DNA from: Candidatus Fermentibacterota bacterium
GTDB lineage: Bacteria; JAFGKV01
Direction: 5' to 3'
DNA: 13,665 bases
Assembly (NCBI GenBank): GCA_016928395.1
Contig: JAFGKV010000026.1
Span: forward strand, 1-13,665
Shown: in pieces, positions 1 through 6,123 of the stretch
Layout: each line of letters begins with the position of its first letter
Numbering within the stretch: the first letter of the stretch is position 1
Position numbers and translations under genes: made by a program
Notes under the pieces: model-generated
Seen by the model: only the letters and a program-made list of their open reading frames with translations
What the model was told of the DNA's origin: nothing
Database searches by the model: none

Positions 1-20
1 GGGATTCCCTGGGATTCCCT
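1..20. repeat. Tandem 10-bp repeat at the window edge
   Basis: The window opens with two perfect copies of gggattccct in tandem. Each copy is itself a near-palindrome (GGGA-T-TCCC). The array may continue beyond the left edge. A third copy occurs by itself at 1921-1930 inside the DUF89 gene, so the 10-mer alone is not specific. No function is assigned. Confidence 0.5.
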
Positions 21-34
21 CCTCTCGCGATGAG

Positions 35-64
35 TATCGAAGCTCTCCCTCTCGAGCATCGATA
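35..64 (-). other. Inverted repeat downstream of the last gene of unit 4
   Basis: Arms 35-45 and 54-64 pair over 11 positions with one A-A mismatch and an 8-nt loop at 46-53. It lies about 105 nt past the stop codon of the DUF364 gene. It could be a second transcription-end structure or belong to the next gene outside the window. No T-tract follows it on the minus strand. Confidence 0.35.
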
Positions 65-167
65 GAATGACAGTCACTGCCGGTTGTGCCAAGAGGCTGG
101 AGTTGGAGAGGTGTGCATCGACAGGGGATCGGCGCCCGACGGCCTCCCCCGTGCGGAAGGACCTCAA

Positions 168-917
168 TCAGCCGGCGAGGGCGCCGGCTTGCATGGTGAG
201 AAGGCGAACGCCATGGCCGTGGATCTGACGGAACGTGGCGCCCTGACTAGCATAGCGGATGACCTTGTTGGCATCGGTCACCCGCGTGCCGCAGATGGCG
301 TCGATGCCAAAGTCGAAGAGCACGGGCGAGAGGGGAGAGGTAGGGCCGGTGAGTACCACATAGCTTCCCTGGCACAATGTAAGTAACTGCTCCAGAGTAT
401 GATTGATGAAGGCGGTGCCCGTGAGCGACACGACGTCGCACTTCGGCAGGATTCGGGGCGCCTCGCTTTCACTCAGGTCTCCCGGGCGAAGACGCTTCTC
501 GATCACCCAGAGATTGCGTGCGATGCGCCGCAGTTTCGGTATAAACGGAAAATGCCCTACGACCGCGATGTTCCTATCCCGACCCTTTTCCGCCAGGAGT
601 TCAAAGGCGCCTTTCTCGATGCATGCGGATTCGTCCAGATCGATGAGCGAATTGATGGCCGCCATGCCGATGGACGCGCTCACCGTGTCATCCGACCGTG
701 CGTACTCGACCAGGTCTCTGGCAGGCCTGCCCAGGAGGGTTCCGGCGTCCTTTACCTCGCAGGGGTGATCGCCCAAGGAAAGATCCAGGTCACGGTAGGT
801 TGTGGCCATGCCGCTGAAGCGGGTGGTCACCACGGTCCAGAACGCGCCCGCGCAGACCGTGCGTACTGGGGTATCCTTTGCGGGCAGGCTCTCGATCAGC
901 GCATCCATTGCCTTCAT
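168..917 (-). CDS. DUF4213/DUF364 putative heavy-metal chelation protein
   Basis: A 249-residue soluble protein with no signal peptide or membrane segment. Its N-terminal ~85 residues look like the DUF4213 (enolase-N-like) domain and the rest like the DUF364 Rossmann-like domain, a pairing called 'putative heavy-metal chelation' in the family databases. Signature stretches are VGHFPFIPKL (about residues 120-129), the segment CDVVSLTGTAFINHTLEQLL, and LTGPTSPLSP followed by FDFGID and GTRVTD. No member reaction is firmly established; metal or cofactor handling is the family inference. The ATG start has an AGGAG eight bases upstream. It is the last gene of the ORP-like unit, 224 nt after the DUF89 gene, which fits a role connected with the metal proteins encoded upstream. 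The length is normal for the family. Confidence 0.85.
   Translation of the reverse strand: MKAMDALIESLPAKDTPVRTVCAGAFWTVVTTRFSGMATTYRDLDLSLGDHPCEVKDAGTLLGRPARDLVEYARSDDTVSASIGMAAINSLIDLDESACIEKGAFELLAEKGRDRNIAVVGHFPFIPKLRRIARNLWVIEKRLRPGDLSESEAPRILPKCDVVSLTGTAFINHTLEQLLTLCQGSYVVLTGPTSPLSPVLFDFGIDAICGTRVTDANKVIRYASQGATFRQIHGHGVRLLTMQAGALAG
170..189 (-). terminator. Stop-codon hairpin ending unit 4
   Basis: A perfect 8-bp stem (AGCCGGCG / CGCCGGCT, 170-177 and 182-189) with a 4-nt loop. On the minus strand the 3' arm ends in the first base of the TGA stop of the DUF364 gene. No run of T follows, so it is not a canonical intrinsic terminator. It may be a U-tract-free terminator or an RNA-stabilising 3' hairpin. 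Confidence 0.45.
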
Positions 918-1141
918 GAGCGTTTCTCCTGGCGTGTGGCCACTCAGGTTGCAGGGTTTGTGGTTCAGGGTTGGTTGCGTGCCGCGGGAGTCTCTGGCCT
1001 TTCTGCCATCCGCTGAAATGGGTCATATGGGGAGAAGGGGTCAGGGATCACGCGGATCGCCCCACTCTGTCCCATCCATAGCCGAGAGTGAGGTGGGGTC
1101 ACGGGCAGTGGCTGAGCTGATACATGGGATCGAGCTTTGTC
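918..1141 (-). other. 224-bp spacer between DUF89 and DUF364 genes
   Basis: No plausible gene is seen here on either strand. A modest inverted repeat (CACTCT 1063-1068 with AGAGTG 1085-1090) lies in the middle. The spacer is long for an operon, so the DUF364 gene might have its own promoter, but I see no convincing -35/-10 pair. Confidence 0.3.
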
Positions 1142-2014
1142 TCAGGAGCGGGGCGCATCTTTTCCCGGTGGAGATGTAACGACGAGCGAGCCAACAGGCG
1201 AATGCACCCTCTCCGCAACCAGGGGGCACTTCACCACGAACAGGAAGAAGATGGTTTTGTCTATTTCGGAGAGTGTTTCATAGTTGCCCTGGCCCTTGGC
1301 GATGACGACATCAGCTTCGCGGAATCGTGCGCGGAACTCATCGGAGCAATCCTTTAGGATAGTCCCGGGAGCATCGGAACCATTGGATATGACTGGCGCA
1401 ATGCGGTAGAGACCCGCCCGGTGGGCATCCTCCATGGTGGCATCGTTGATGATGGGCGCACCTCGCACGGCGATGGTGAGACACTCCTTTGGCAGCGCCT
1501 CCAGCAAGAGGGTATCGAGGACTATTTCTCCTGCATTGTCGGTGAGATACAGAATGCTGCGCGCCTGCTGGACCGCGCGGAAAAGCGCCCGGGTGTCGCC
1601 GTGGAGAGGCCGGTTCCACACCGTCTCCATATAGCCTGACAAGTCCTTCGGCCCGATCTGAGTCATCGCGCCGGCGTCCAACAGGTTGCCACCGATGGCA
1701 ACGCGCACCGCTGCCGCGCGGGGGTCATGACTCGCTGCCACCGCCTCGCGAAGCGTTGGGAGTATGCAGGCTGCAGCTTGATTCATCGCATCTTTCACCG
1801 CACGATAGGGATCCGCGCATTGCAGCTCATGCCGAATCATCCGGTGGATCTTCTGTCCGACAGCGGGTGGCGAGCCGGCCCAATCGGTGGAAGCGATGGC
1901 GCCCACGAGGCGGCGCAACAGGGATTCCCTGCGGATCTCGTCGTGAATGACCTCCGATACTGCCTCCATCGCCTGCCGCACAAAGCAGGGGACGCACGCA
2001 AGCTCGCATCTCAT
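1142..2014 (-). CDS. DUF89 / ARMT1-like metal-dependent phosphatase family protein
   Basis: About 290 residues. The N-terminus MRCELACVPCFVRQAM matches the usual start of the prokaryotic DUF89 group, with a CxxC pair (C7, C10) typical of the archaeal/bacterial subfamily I. Further family segments are LTDNAGEIVLD, RGAPIINDATMEDA, SNGSDAPGT and KGQGNYETL, whose Asp/Asn residues form the metal and phosphate site in solved members. DUF89 proteins are metal-dependent phosphatases proposed to remove damaged phosphometabolites; the substrate here is unknown. An alternative GTG start at 2071 has a GAGG five bases upstream and would add 19 residues. I prefer 2014 from family alignment, although its own ribosome site is weak. 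It follows the NifX-ferredoxin gene and probably belongs to the same transcript. Confidence 0.85.
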   Translation of the reverse strand: MRCELACVPCFVRQAMEAVSEVIHDEIRRESLLRRLVGAIASTDWAGSPPAVGQKIHRMIRHELQCADPYRAVKDAMNQAAACILPTLREAVAASHDPRAAAVRVAIGGNLLDAGAMTQIGPKDLSGYMETVWNRPLHGDTRALFRAVQQARSILYLTDNAGEIVLDTLLLEALPKECLTIAVRGAPIINDATMEDAHRAGLYRIAPVISNGSDAPGTILKDCSDEFRARFREADVVIAKGQGNYETLSEIDKTIFFLFVVKCPLVAERVHSPVGSLVVTSPPGKDAPRS

Positions 2015-2179
2015 TGCGGATGATCCAATGGCTTCGACGGCGTCACGCAGGGAAGAGTCCGGGTGATCCACCAGAGCCTCGCCATCCGTCTCGGCAGGCA
2101 GTGCCGTAGTCCTGGCCGATTCATGGCCGTGAGATCGAGCTCTCCGATGGGCTGTGCGCTCCTGAATCCCCAGGACGCG

Positions 2180-2995
2180 TTATCTGCGCCGCAAGGTGAG
2201 GGCCTCCTGAGGGCATTGTGCGAGGCATTCACCACAGCCGGTGCATCGTTCGAGTGAAATGACGGCAATCTCCTCTACCGTAATGGCGTCGGTTGGGCAT
2301 GCGGCGATACATGCCCCGCACGCCGTACACCGGTCTGAATTGACTGCGGCGATCAGACGCGAGGCTGGGGCGCGGTCAGCGACGTGGGCGATTCGTTCTG
2401 TGATGGCTTTGAGCTCGGCCTCCAGCCTCTGGGCTTCGGATTTCAGCATCTCAACCTCATCCCGTCGTGATGGAGGGGATGCCGCCGTGGGTGGCCCATC
2501 TATCGTTCCCATGCCTCGGCCCATGCCCATGCCTCGGCCCATGCCTCGGCCCATACCTCCGCCACCGCCCATGCCACGGCCCATGCCGCGGCCCATGCCG
2601 CTCTCCGGGGTGGCAGGGGCGCCCACACCGAAATGGCTGGCCACATTGGGCCCCTGAGTCACGGGAAACGAACCAGTTTTGTACTGCGCTACCGCGTCCC
2701 GTACACGCCCACTCACACCGACAATGACATCGATGCCGGCGGCACTGAGGGTCTGATACGCGTTCGGGCCGCAGTTGCCCGTCAGCAGGGCCGTTACATC
2801 GCGCTCGGCCATCAGTTGCGCCGACTGAATACCAGCCCCACCGCCAAGGGTGAGGTTGGGGTTTTCCACTGCTTCGATTTCCATCGTGTCCGGATTGATG
2901 AGCACGAAAAACGGGCATCGGCCGAATCGCGGATCAACCTGATCGTCGAGGCCAGGGCCCTTCGCGGTCACTGCTATTCTCACACTTTGCTCCAT
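2180..2995 (-). CDS. NifX-type metallocluster protein fused to a 2[4Fe-4S] ferredoxin
   Basis: A 271-residue protein. Residues 1 to ~112 form a NifX/NifB-C-type dinitrogenase Fe-Mo cofactor-binding domain: IAVTAKGPGLDDQVDPRFGR at the N-terminus, Cys27 in the loop, and the LTGNCGPNA segment with Cys75. Residues ~133-163 are an almost pure Gly/Met/Arg linker, ~178-208 a predicted coiled coil, and ~220-271 a bacterial ferredoxin with two complete CxxCxxCxxxC clusters (C223, 226, 229, 233 and C251, 254, 257, 261). The ATG at 2995 starts exactly at the domain and overlaps the end of the MinD-fusion gene by 16 nt, implying translational coupling; a longer reading frame starting at 3037 lies wholly inside that gene. 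NifX-family relatives such as the orange protein of Desulfovibrio bind Mo-containing clusters. Cluster identity here is inference. Confidence 0.9.
   Translation of the reverse strand: MEQSVRIAVTAKGPGLDDQVDPRFGRCPFFVLINPDTMEIEAVENPNLTLGGGAGIQSAQLMAERDVTALLTGNCGPNAYQTLSAAGIDVIVGVSGRVRDAVAQYKTGSFPVTQGPNVASHFGVGAPATPESGMGRGMGRGMGGGGGMGRGMGRGMGMGRGMGTIDGPPTAASPPSRRDEVEMLKSEAQRLEAELKAITERIAHVADRAPASRLIAAVNSDRCTACGACIAACPTDAITVEEIAVISLERCTGCGECLAQCPQEALTLRRR
2507..2599 (-). repeat. Coding Gly-Met-Gly-Arg repeat in the NifX-ferredoxin linker
   Basis: Imperfect 12-bp units (cccatgcctcgg on the plus strand and variants) encode repeated GMGR blocks, interrupted by a short oligo-Gly stretch. Eight Met residues lie within 31 positions. 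The repeat stays in frame and separates the NifX domain from the coiled coil and ferredoxin. Confidence 0.85.
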
Positions 2996-4818
2996 TCTGT
3001 GGTGAGACAAGACATCTGAAGGGAGATTTTCTCCCATACTGTGCGGATAGCCTCTGCGGCGGGGCTGTCGCCATACTCTATCACGGTTTTGCTGGCCATT
3101 AGCGCATCGTTCACCGTGCGGTCGAAGGGAATGCGGCCAAGTACCGACGAACCGTGTGCCGCCGCAATCTCTTCAATGCGCCGTGCCTGGTTGGCGTTCA
3201 GGTCGGCCTTATTGATGACAATGGCCGAGGGTACGCCGAAGTGCGCCGCGAGTTGGAGCACGCGTTCCATGTCGTGAACTCCGGACACGGTGGGCTCCGT
3301 GACGATAAGCACGAGGTCGGTGCCGCTCACCGACGCGATCACCGGGCATCCGGTTCCCGGTGGCCCATCGCCGAGGAGTCGCGCCTGTTTCAGCTCGGTT
3401 GCCAACTCCCCAGCCCTCGTGCGTACCTGCGTCACCAAGCGCCCTGAGTTCTCTTCCGCAATACCCAACTGGGCATGGACCATGGCGCCAAGGTCGGTCA
3501 ACGAGACATACCACTGGCCGGTGATGTTTCGTTCCGCGCTGATGGCCTTCACCGGGCACACCAACGGACACAGGCCGCATCCCTCACAGGCAAGAGGCTC
3601 CACGCGATACGTCAGTGCAATCCCATCGTGCCCTGGACCGTCCAGTCGAATGGCGTCGAAGTGGCATGCCTGCGCGCATGCCCCACAGGCGATGCACGCA
3701 TCGGCATCTATCTCGGCTTTGGTGCCGCCGGCGAACTCATGTACCTCGCAGACTTCGGGTTTCACGAGTAGATGAAGGTCTGCGGCGTCGACGTCGTTGT
3801 CCGCCAATACCGAGACCTTTGCGAGGTAGGCCAGCGACGCCAGCACTGTGGTCTTCCCCGTGCCGCCTTTGCCACTGATGATGGTGAGCTCCTTGTAGTC
3901 GTTCGCGTTCCCTCGGGGAAAGGCCCGCGGCATCTTTGAAGAGAGGGCGAACCCTCTCTGTTCAGGAGTTTCGGGAGTTGCTAAGGCGTTCGATTCAAAC
4001 ATGGCCATCAAATTCGGCCCCATCTCCGGGAAGCGCGTGATGAGAATCTGCCCGTCCGAGTAGGCTTCGGCATAGTCTCTTCGGAACGGGATTCGTCCAA
4101 TCACCGGAAGCCCTATCTCGTCAGCATACTCCTGAATCAATGAATCCGTCCCATCGGACCGGTTGATGACGATTCCGGTCGGGACTCCAAGCGTGAGCGT
4201 GAGTCCCACCGCCAGTTTGAGATCGTGCAGGCCGAAGGGGGTCGGTTCGGTGACCAGCCAGGCTGCATCAGCGCCGCGAACTGCCTCCACCACGGGGCAT
4301 GCCGTCCCGGGTGAGGCATCGATGATGTTGATTGAGTCGTCTTGAATATGGCTCTTGACGGCGTGCACCACCGCGGGCGCCAGTGCCTCGCCCACGTTGA
4401 GGATGCCGTGGGCGAAGAAGAAGGGTTGCGGCCCGACGGACCACTGCACGCGGCCGATGGCAACCGGCCGTTCACTCAGCGCGCCCTCCGGGCAGACATA
4501 CGAGCAGACGCCACAGGCGTGGCAGAGCTCATCAAAGATAAGGACCTTGCCTTTCACTACCGCGATGGCATTGTAGTTGCAGGCCTTGGCGCATAGACCG
4601 CATGCCGTGCACTTCTCGGGGTCCCAGACAGGCTTGCGGACGGTAACCGACTTCTCATGCGCGAAGTCCGGCTGCACGAAGAGGAAGTCATTCGGTTCCT
4701 CAACATCACAGTCCAACAGACGAACACGCCGGCCCTGTTCCGCCAGCGCGTACGCGAGGTTCACGGCCACGGTGGTTTTGCCGGTTCCGCCCTTGCCGCT
4801 GGCAATAGCGAGTATCAT
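2980..4818 (-). CDS. Tandem fusion of two ferredoxin-containing MinD-like ATPases
   Basis: A 612-residue protein made of two complete copies of the MinD/Mrp-type P-loop ATPase with an inserted ferredoxin. Copy 1 (~1-285) has the deviant Walker A KGGTGKTT at about 9-16, ferredoxin cysteines 70/73/76/80 and 99/102/105/109, and an SPGTACPV switch. Copy 2 (~312-612) has KGGTGKTT at about 317-324, cysteines 375/378/381/385 and 411/414/417/421, and PPGTGCPV. In most anaerobes these are two adjacent genes of ~280-290 residues each. The ATG at 4818 has AAAGGA ten bases upstream; a TTG three codons earlier is too close to it. Known relatives are ATPases of the Desulfovibrio orange-protein complex and Fe-S scaffold ATPases (Mrp/ApbC). 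Its neighbour is the NifX-ferredoxin protein, which it may load or regulate (inference). Confidence 0.92.
   Translation of the reverse strand: MILAIASGKGGTGKTTVAVNLAYALAEQGRRVRLLDCDVEEPNDFLFVQPDFAHEKSVTVRKPVWDPEKCTACGLCAKACNYNAIAVVKGKVLIFDELCHACGVCSYVCPEGALSERPVAIGRVQWSVGPQPFFFAHGILNVGEALAPAVVHAVKSHIQDDSINIIDASPGTACPVVEAVRGADAAWLVTEPTPFGLHDLKLAVGLTLTLGVPTGIVINRSDGTDSLIQEYADEIGLPVIGRIPFRRDYAEAYSDGQILITRFPEMGPNLMAMFESNALATPETPEQRGFALSSKMPRAFPRGNANDYKELTIISGKGGTGKTTVLASLAYLAKVSVLADNDVDAADLHLLVKPEVCEVHEFAGGTKAEIDADACIACGACAQACHFDAIRLDGPGHDGIALTYRVEPLACEGCGLCPLVCPVKAISAERNITGQWYVSLTDLGAMVHAQLGIAEENSGRLVTQVRTRAGELATELKQARLLGDGPPGTGCPVIASVSGTDLVLIVTEPTVSGVHDMERVLQLAAHFGVPSAIVINKADLNANQARRIEEIAAAHGSSVLGRIPFDRTVNDALMASKTVIEYGDSPAAEAIRTVWEKISLQMSCLTTEWSKV
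3940..3959 (-). other. Perfect hairpin in the linker joining the two ATPase copies
   Basis: On the minus strand AGAGAGGG-TTCG-CCCTCTCT forms an uninterrupted 8-bp stem with a TTCG loop. It lies in the variable linker between the ATPase copies. Six bases after it comes an in-frame ATG (3933-3931) leading into copy 2. No Shine-Dalgarno-like sequence stands before that ATG. It may be a relic of a former gene boundary or a signal acting on the mRNA. Confidence 0.5.
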
Positions 4819-4858
4819 GGGTGTCAATTCCTTTCAGGTCCGGAAGCGGATGGATGAA

Positions 4859-4883
4859 CACGCCTGCTCTTGAAGGGGGCGTG
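4859..4883 (-). other. Hairpin between the zinc-ribbon and MinD-fusion genes
   Basis: Arms CACGCC (4859-4864) and GGCGTG (4878-4883) pair perfectly across a 13-nt loop, in the 104-bp spacer upstream of the MinD-fusion ribosome site. A modest structure; possibly an intercistronic processing or stability element. Confidence 0.3.
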
Positions 4884-4922
4884 CATCGGCGATTGGGCTA
4901 GGATAGGCGGGAGGCGCCCATA

Positions 4923-5195
4923 TTACCCCCTGGTCATTGCTGCTCCGCACGACGGGCATCGGATCGCAGTACAGGGGGCGCTAGCTTGATGTGCTATGCT
5001 GGCACCGCACTGGGGGCAGACGCAGGTTCCCCCGGGGCCTAATGACGACCCTCCCATGCGACCTTGGCCTCCACCCATGCCCGCGCCTCTTCCCATACCG
5101 GCGCCTCTTCCCATGCCGGCGCCTCTACCCGTCCCGGCCCCTCTACCCGTGCCTGGCCCCTGGCCCCTCGGTCCTGTACCGTCTCCTCGTGGCAT
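4923..5195 (-). CDS. Small Gly-rich zinc-ribbon protein of the DUF5320 neighbourhood
   Basis: A 90-residue protein in two parts. The N-terminal half opens with MPRGDGTGPRGQGP, the same opening as the neighbouring DUF5320-type gene, and continues as Gly/Arg/Met hexapeptide repeats (residues 15-44). The C-terminal half is a compact zinc-ribbon or rubredoxin-like knuckle, with CPQCG, then HQ, then PC, then CPSCG (two CxxC pairs plus C57 and the PC cysteine). AAGGAG precedes the ATG with good spacing. It lies between the DUF5320 gene and the MinD fusion, so it is probably co-transcribed with them. Small proteins with this kind of ribbon commonly accompany NifX/MinD genes in anaerobes; their function is unknown. 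Metal binding is inferred from the cysteines only. Confidence 0.8.
   Translation of the reverse strand: MPRGDGTGPRGQGPGTGRGAGTGRGAGMGRGAGMGRGAGMGGGQGRMGGSSLGPGGTCVCPQCGASIAHQASAPCTAIRCPSCGAAMTRG
5064..5153 (-). repeat. 18-bp coding tandem repeat, five units
   Basis: Five consecutive 18-bp units encode GTGRGA, GTGRGA, GMGRGA, GMGRGA and the degenerate GMGGGQ. The units are nearly identical in DNA. A frame-preserving array of this kind can expand or contract by slippage, so repeat number may vary between strains. Confidence 0.85.
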
Positions 5196-5257
5196 TGCAA
5201 TCTCTCCTTGTTGCTGGGGTAACTCTTGTCTTGATCCCGGATCCCGCCGCGCAGTGC

Positions 5258-5292
5258 ATCTTTCGCGGACACGTCAGGCTATGGCGAAAGAT
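5258..5292 (-). other. Long-loop inverted repeat between the DUF5320-type genes
   Basis: Perfect 9-bp arms ATCTTTCGC (5258-5266) and GCGAAAGAT (5284-5292) flank a 17-nt loop, in the 133-bp spacer between the two small Gly-rich genes. No T-tract follows on the minus strand. It could be an mRNA processing or stability hairpin, partial terminator or protein-binding site. Confidence 0.45.
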
Positions 5293-5328
5293 ATGGCATG
5301 GGGGGAACGTCTGGGCCTTCTTCTGCTG

Positions 5329-5850
5329 CTAGTCTTCAGTGGGCGCCGCTTGCAGTTCCTCGATTCGCGTGCGGATTCCCTCGAGAACATCTTCGAAATA
5401 CTCGGCTTGGGCCCTCAAAGCGTCGAGCTGTTGCCCCGGGCTTGTCTGCCCCCCCCCGGGACCCGCCCCGGCCGCCCGCTGCCACCCGGTGAGCCCGGTG
5501 GCGTAGTACCAGTTTCGCCACCCGCGTCCGCCGCCTCCGAACCCTCGGCTCCAGCCAAATCCTCGGCCGGCCAGTGGATTCACGAACCCCGCGCCGGCGT
5601 ATCCGGCGCAAAAGCCCATTGCTCTTCCTGTCATCGGTCCCATTCCCGCGGGACCTGTTCCGTCTCCGCCTGGCATACTATGCTCCTTCCCATCGGACGT
5701 AGCGGCTTCCCTTAGCGGAATGCCTGCCACGCCCATGTAACCTTGTCGGATCTGCGATGCGTTCGGGGAGAACTCCATCATGCAGAACCCTCTCCCCATC
5801 CCCGTCATGGGGCCCTCGCCCCTGGGGCCTGTGCCATCTCCTCCTGGCAT
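5329..5850 (-). CDS. DUF5320-type protein with a duplicated N-terminal module
   Basis: A 173-residue frame. Residues 59-173 alone make a normal DUF5320-type protein: MPGGDGTGPAGMGPMTGRAMGFC, a Gly/Arg/aromatic-rich middle (GRGFGWSRGFGGGGRG) and a C-terminal coiled coil of about 30 residues (from QLDALRAQ to IEELQAA). Residues 1-23 repeat the same opening (MPGGDGTGPRGEGPMTGMGRGFC), followed by about 35 residues of no recognised family. Both Met1 (5850) and Met59 (5676) have GGAAGGAG at suitable spacing, so two products, 173 and 115 residues, are possible. First gene of the ORP-like unit. DUF5320 proteins are small, of unknown function, and recurrent beside NifX/MinD genes. The true start is the main uncertainty. 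Confidence 0.8.
   Translation of the reverse strand: MPGGDGTGPRGEGPMTGMGRGFCMMEFSPNASQIRQGYMGVAGIPLREAATSDGKEHSMPGGDGTGPAGMGPMTGRAMGFCAGYAGAGFVNPLAGRGFGWSRGFGGGGRGWRNWYYATGLTGWQRAAGAGPGGGQTSPGQQLDALRAQAEYFEDVLEGIRTRIEELQAAPTED
5669..5688 (-). promoter_or_regulatory. Internal ribosome-binding site inside the DUF5320-type frame
   Basis: GGAAGGAG lies six bases before the ATG at 5676-5674, matching the GGAAGGAG that precedes the outer ATG at 5850. The conserved opening MPGGDGTGP follows immediately. This strongly suggests initiation at 5676, either as the original start of the second copy or as an alternative start today. Confidence 0.6.
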
Positions 5851-5957
5851 CCTAGTCTACTCCTTCCGTCTGCCGCGCGAACAGGGCCGACCCGCCTTTC
5901 CCCGACTCGTCGCGGCTGCCAAGAATCCTCTTGCGCCAGTCCCTTTGCCCGCCTCAC

Positions 5958-5975
5958 GACTACGACCTTGTAGTC
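5958..5975. promoter_or_regulatory. 18-bp palindrome, operator candidate
   Basis: GACTAC-GACCTT-GTAGTC has perfect 6-bp arms around a 6-bp centre. It lies just downstream, in minus-strand sense, of the GATAAT motif and about 110 nt before the first start codon of unit 4. The position and symmetry suit a dimeric regulator, or a leader hairpin. No family of regulator can be named. Confidence 0.35.
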
Positions 5976-6024
5976 AAGCCTGCATTATCCGTACCGAAGA
6001 GAACTCACGCGTCTTGCTCCCAAA

Positions 6025-6123
6025 ATGGCTTGTCACGAATGTCACACCGGCTACATGGCACGCGACAGGTTTCATTGTGAGTGTCGCGAGGATGCAACCA
6101 TTGCTTGCACTATGAGTCGCTAA
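6025..6123 (+). CDS. Doubtful 32-codon Cys/His-rich frame opposite unit 4
   Basis: The only plus-strand frame here that looks unusual. It reads MACHECHTGYMARDRF then HCEC and a further Cys: five Cys and three His in 32 residues, including a CxxCH string and a CxC. Such spacing resembles a tiny zinc knuckle or heme-c motif, but there is no signal peptide, no Shine-Dalgarno and no clear promoter. The same bases form several inverted repeats (6061-6088, 6115-6132), so the Cys codons (TGT) may simply come from TGTCAC/TGTCGC motifs in a regulatory region. Unproven as a gene. Confidence 0.15.
   Translation: MACHECHTGYMARDRFHCECREDATIACTMSR

Noticed and set aside
399-1016. Long plus-strand frame (205 codons) opposite the DUF364 gene
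   Set aside because: No family signature and low-complexity composition. The minus-strand frame in the same place has clear DUF4213/DUF364 motifs and a good ribosome site, so this is an antisense shadow of a G+C-rich gene.
2995-3037. Longer N-terminus for the NifX-ferredoxin protein starting at 3037
   Set aside because: The added 14 residues lie before the conserved domain start, have no ribosome site, and would deepen the overlap with the MinD fusion from 16 to 58 nt.
5851-6120. Sigma-54 promoter for the ORP-like unit, by analogy with Desulfovibrio
   Set aside because: I scanned the minus strand for GG-N10-GC elements and found none with good -24/-12 sequence, and no sigma-54 activator gene lies in the window.
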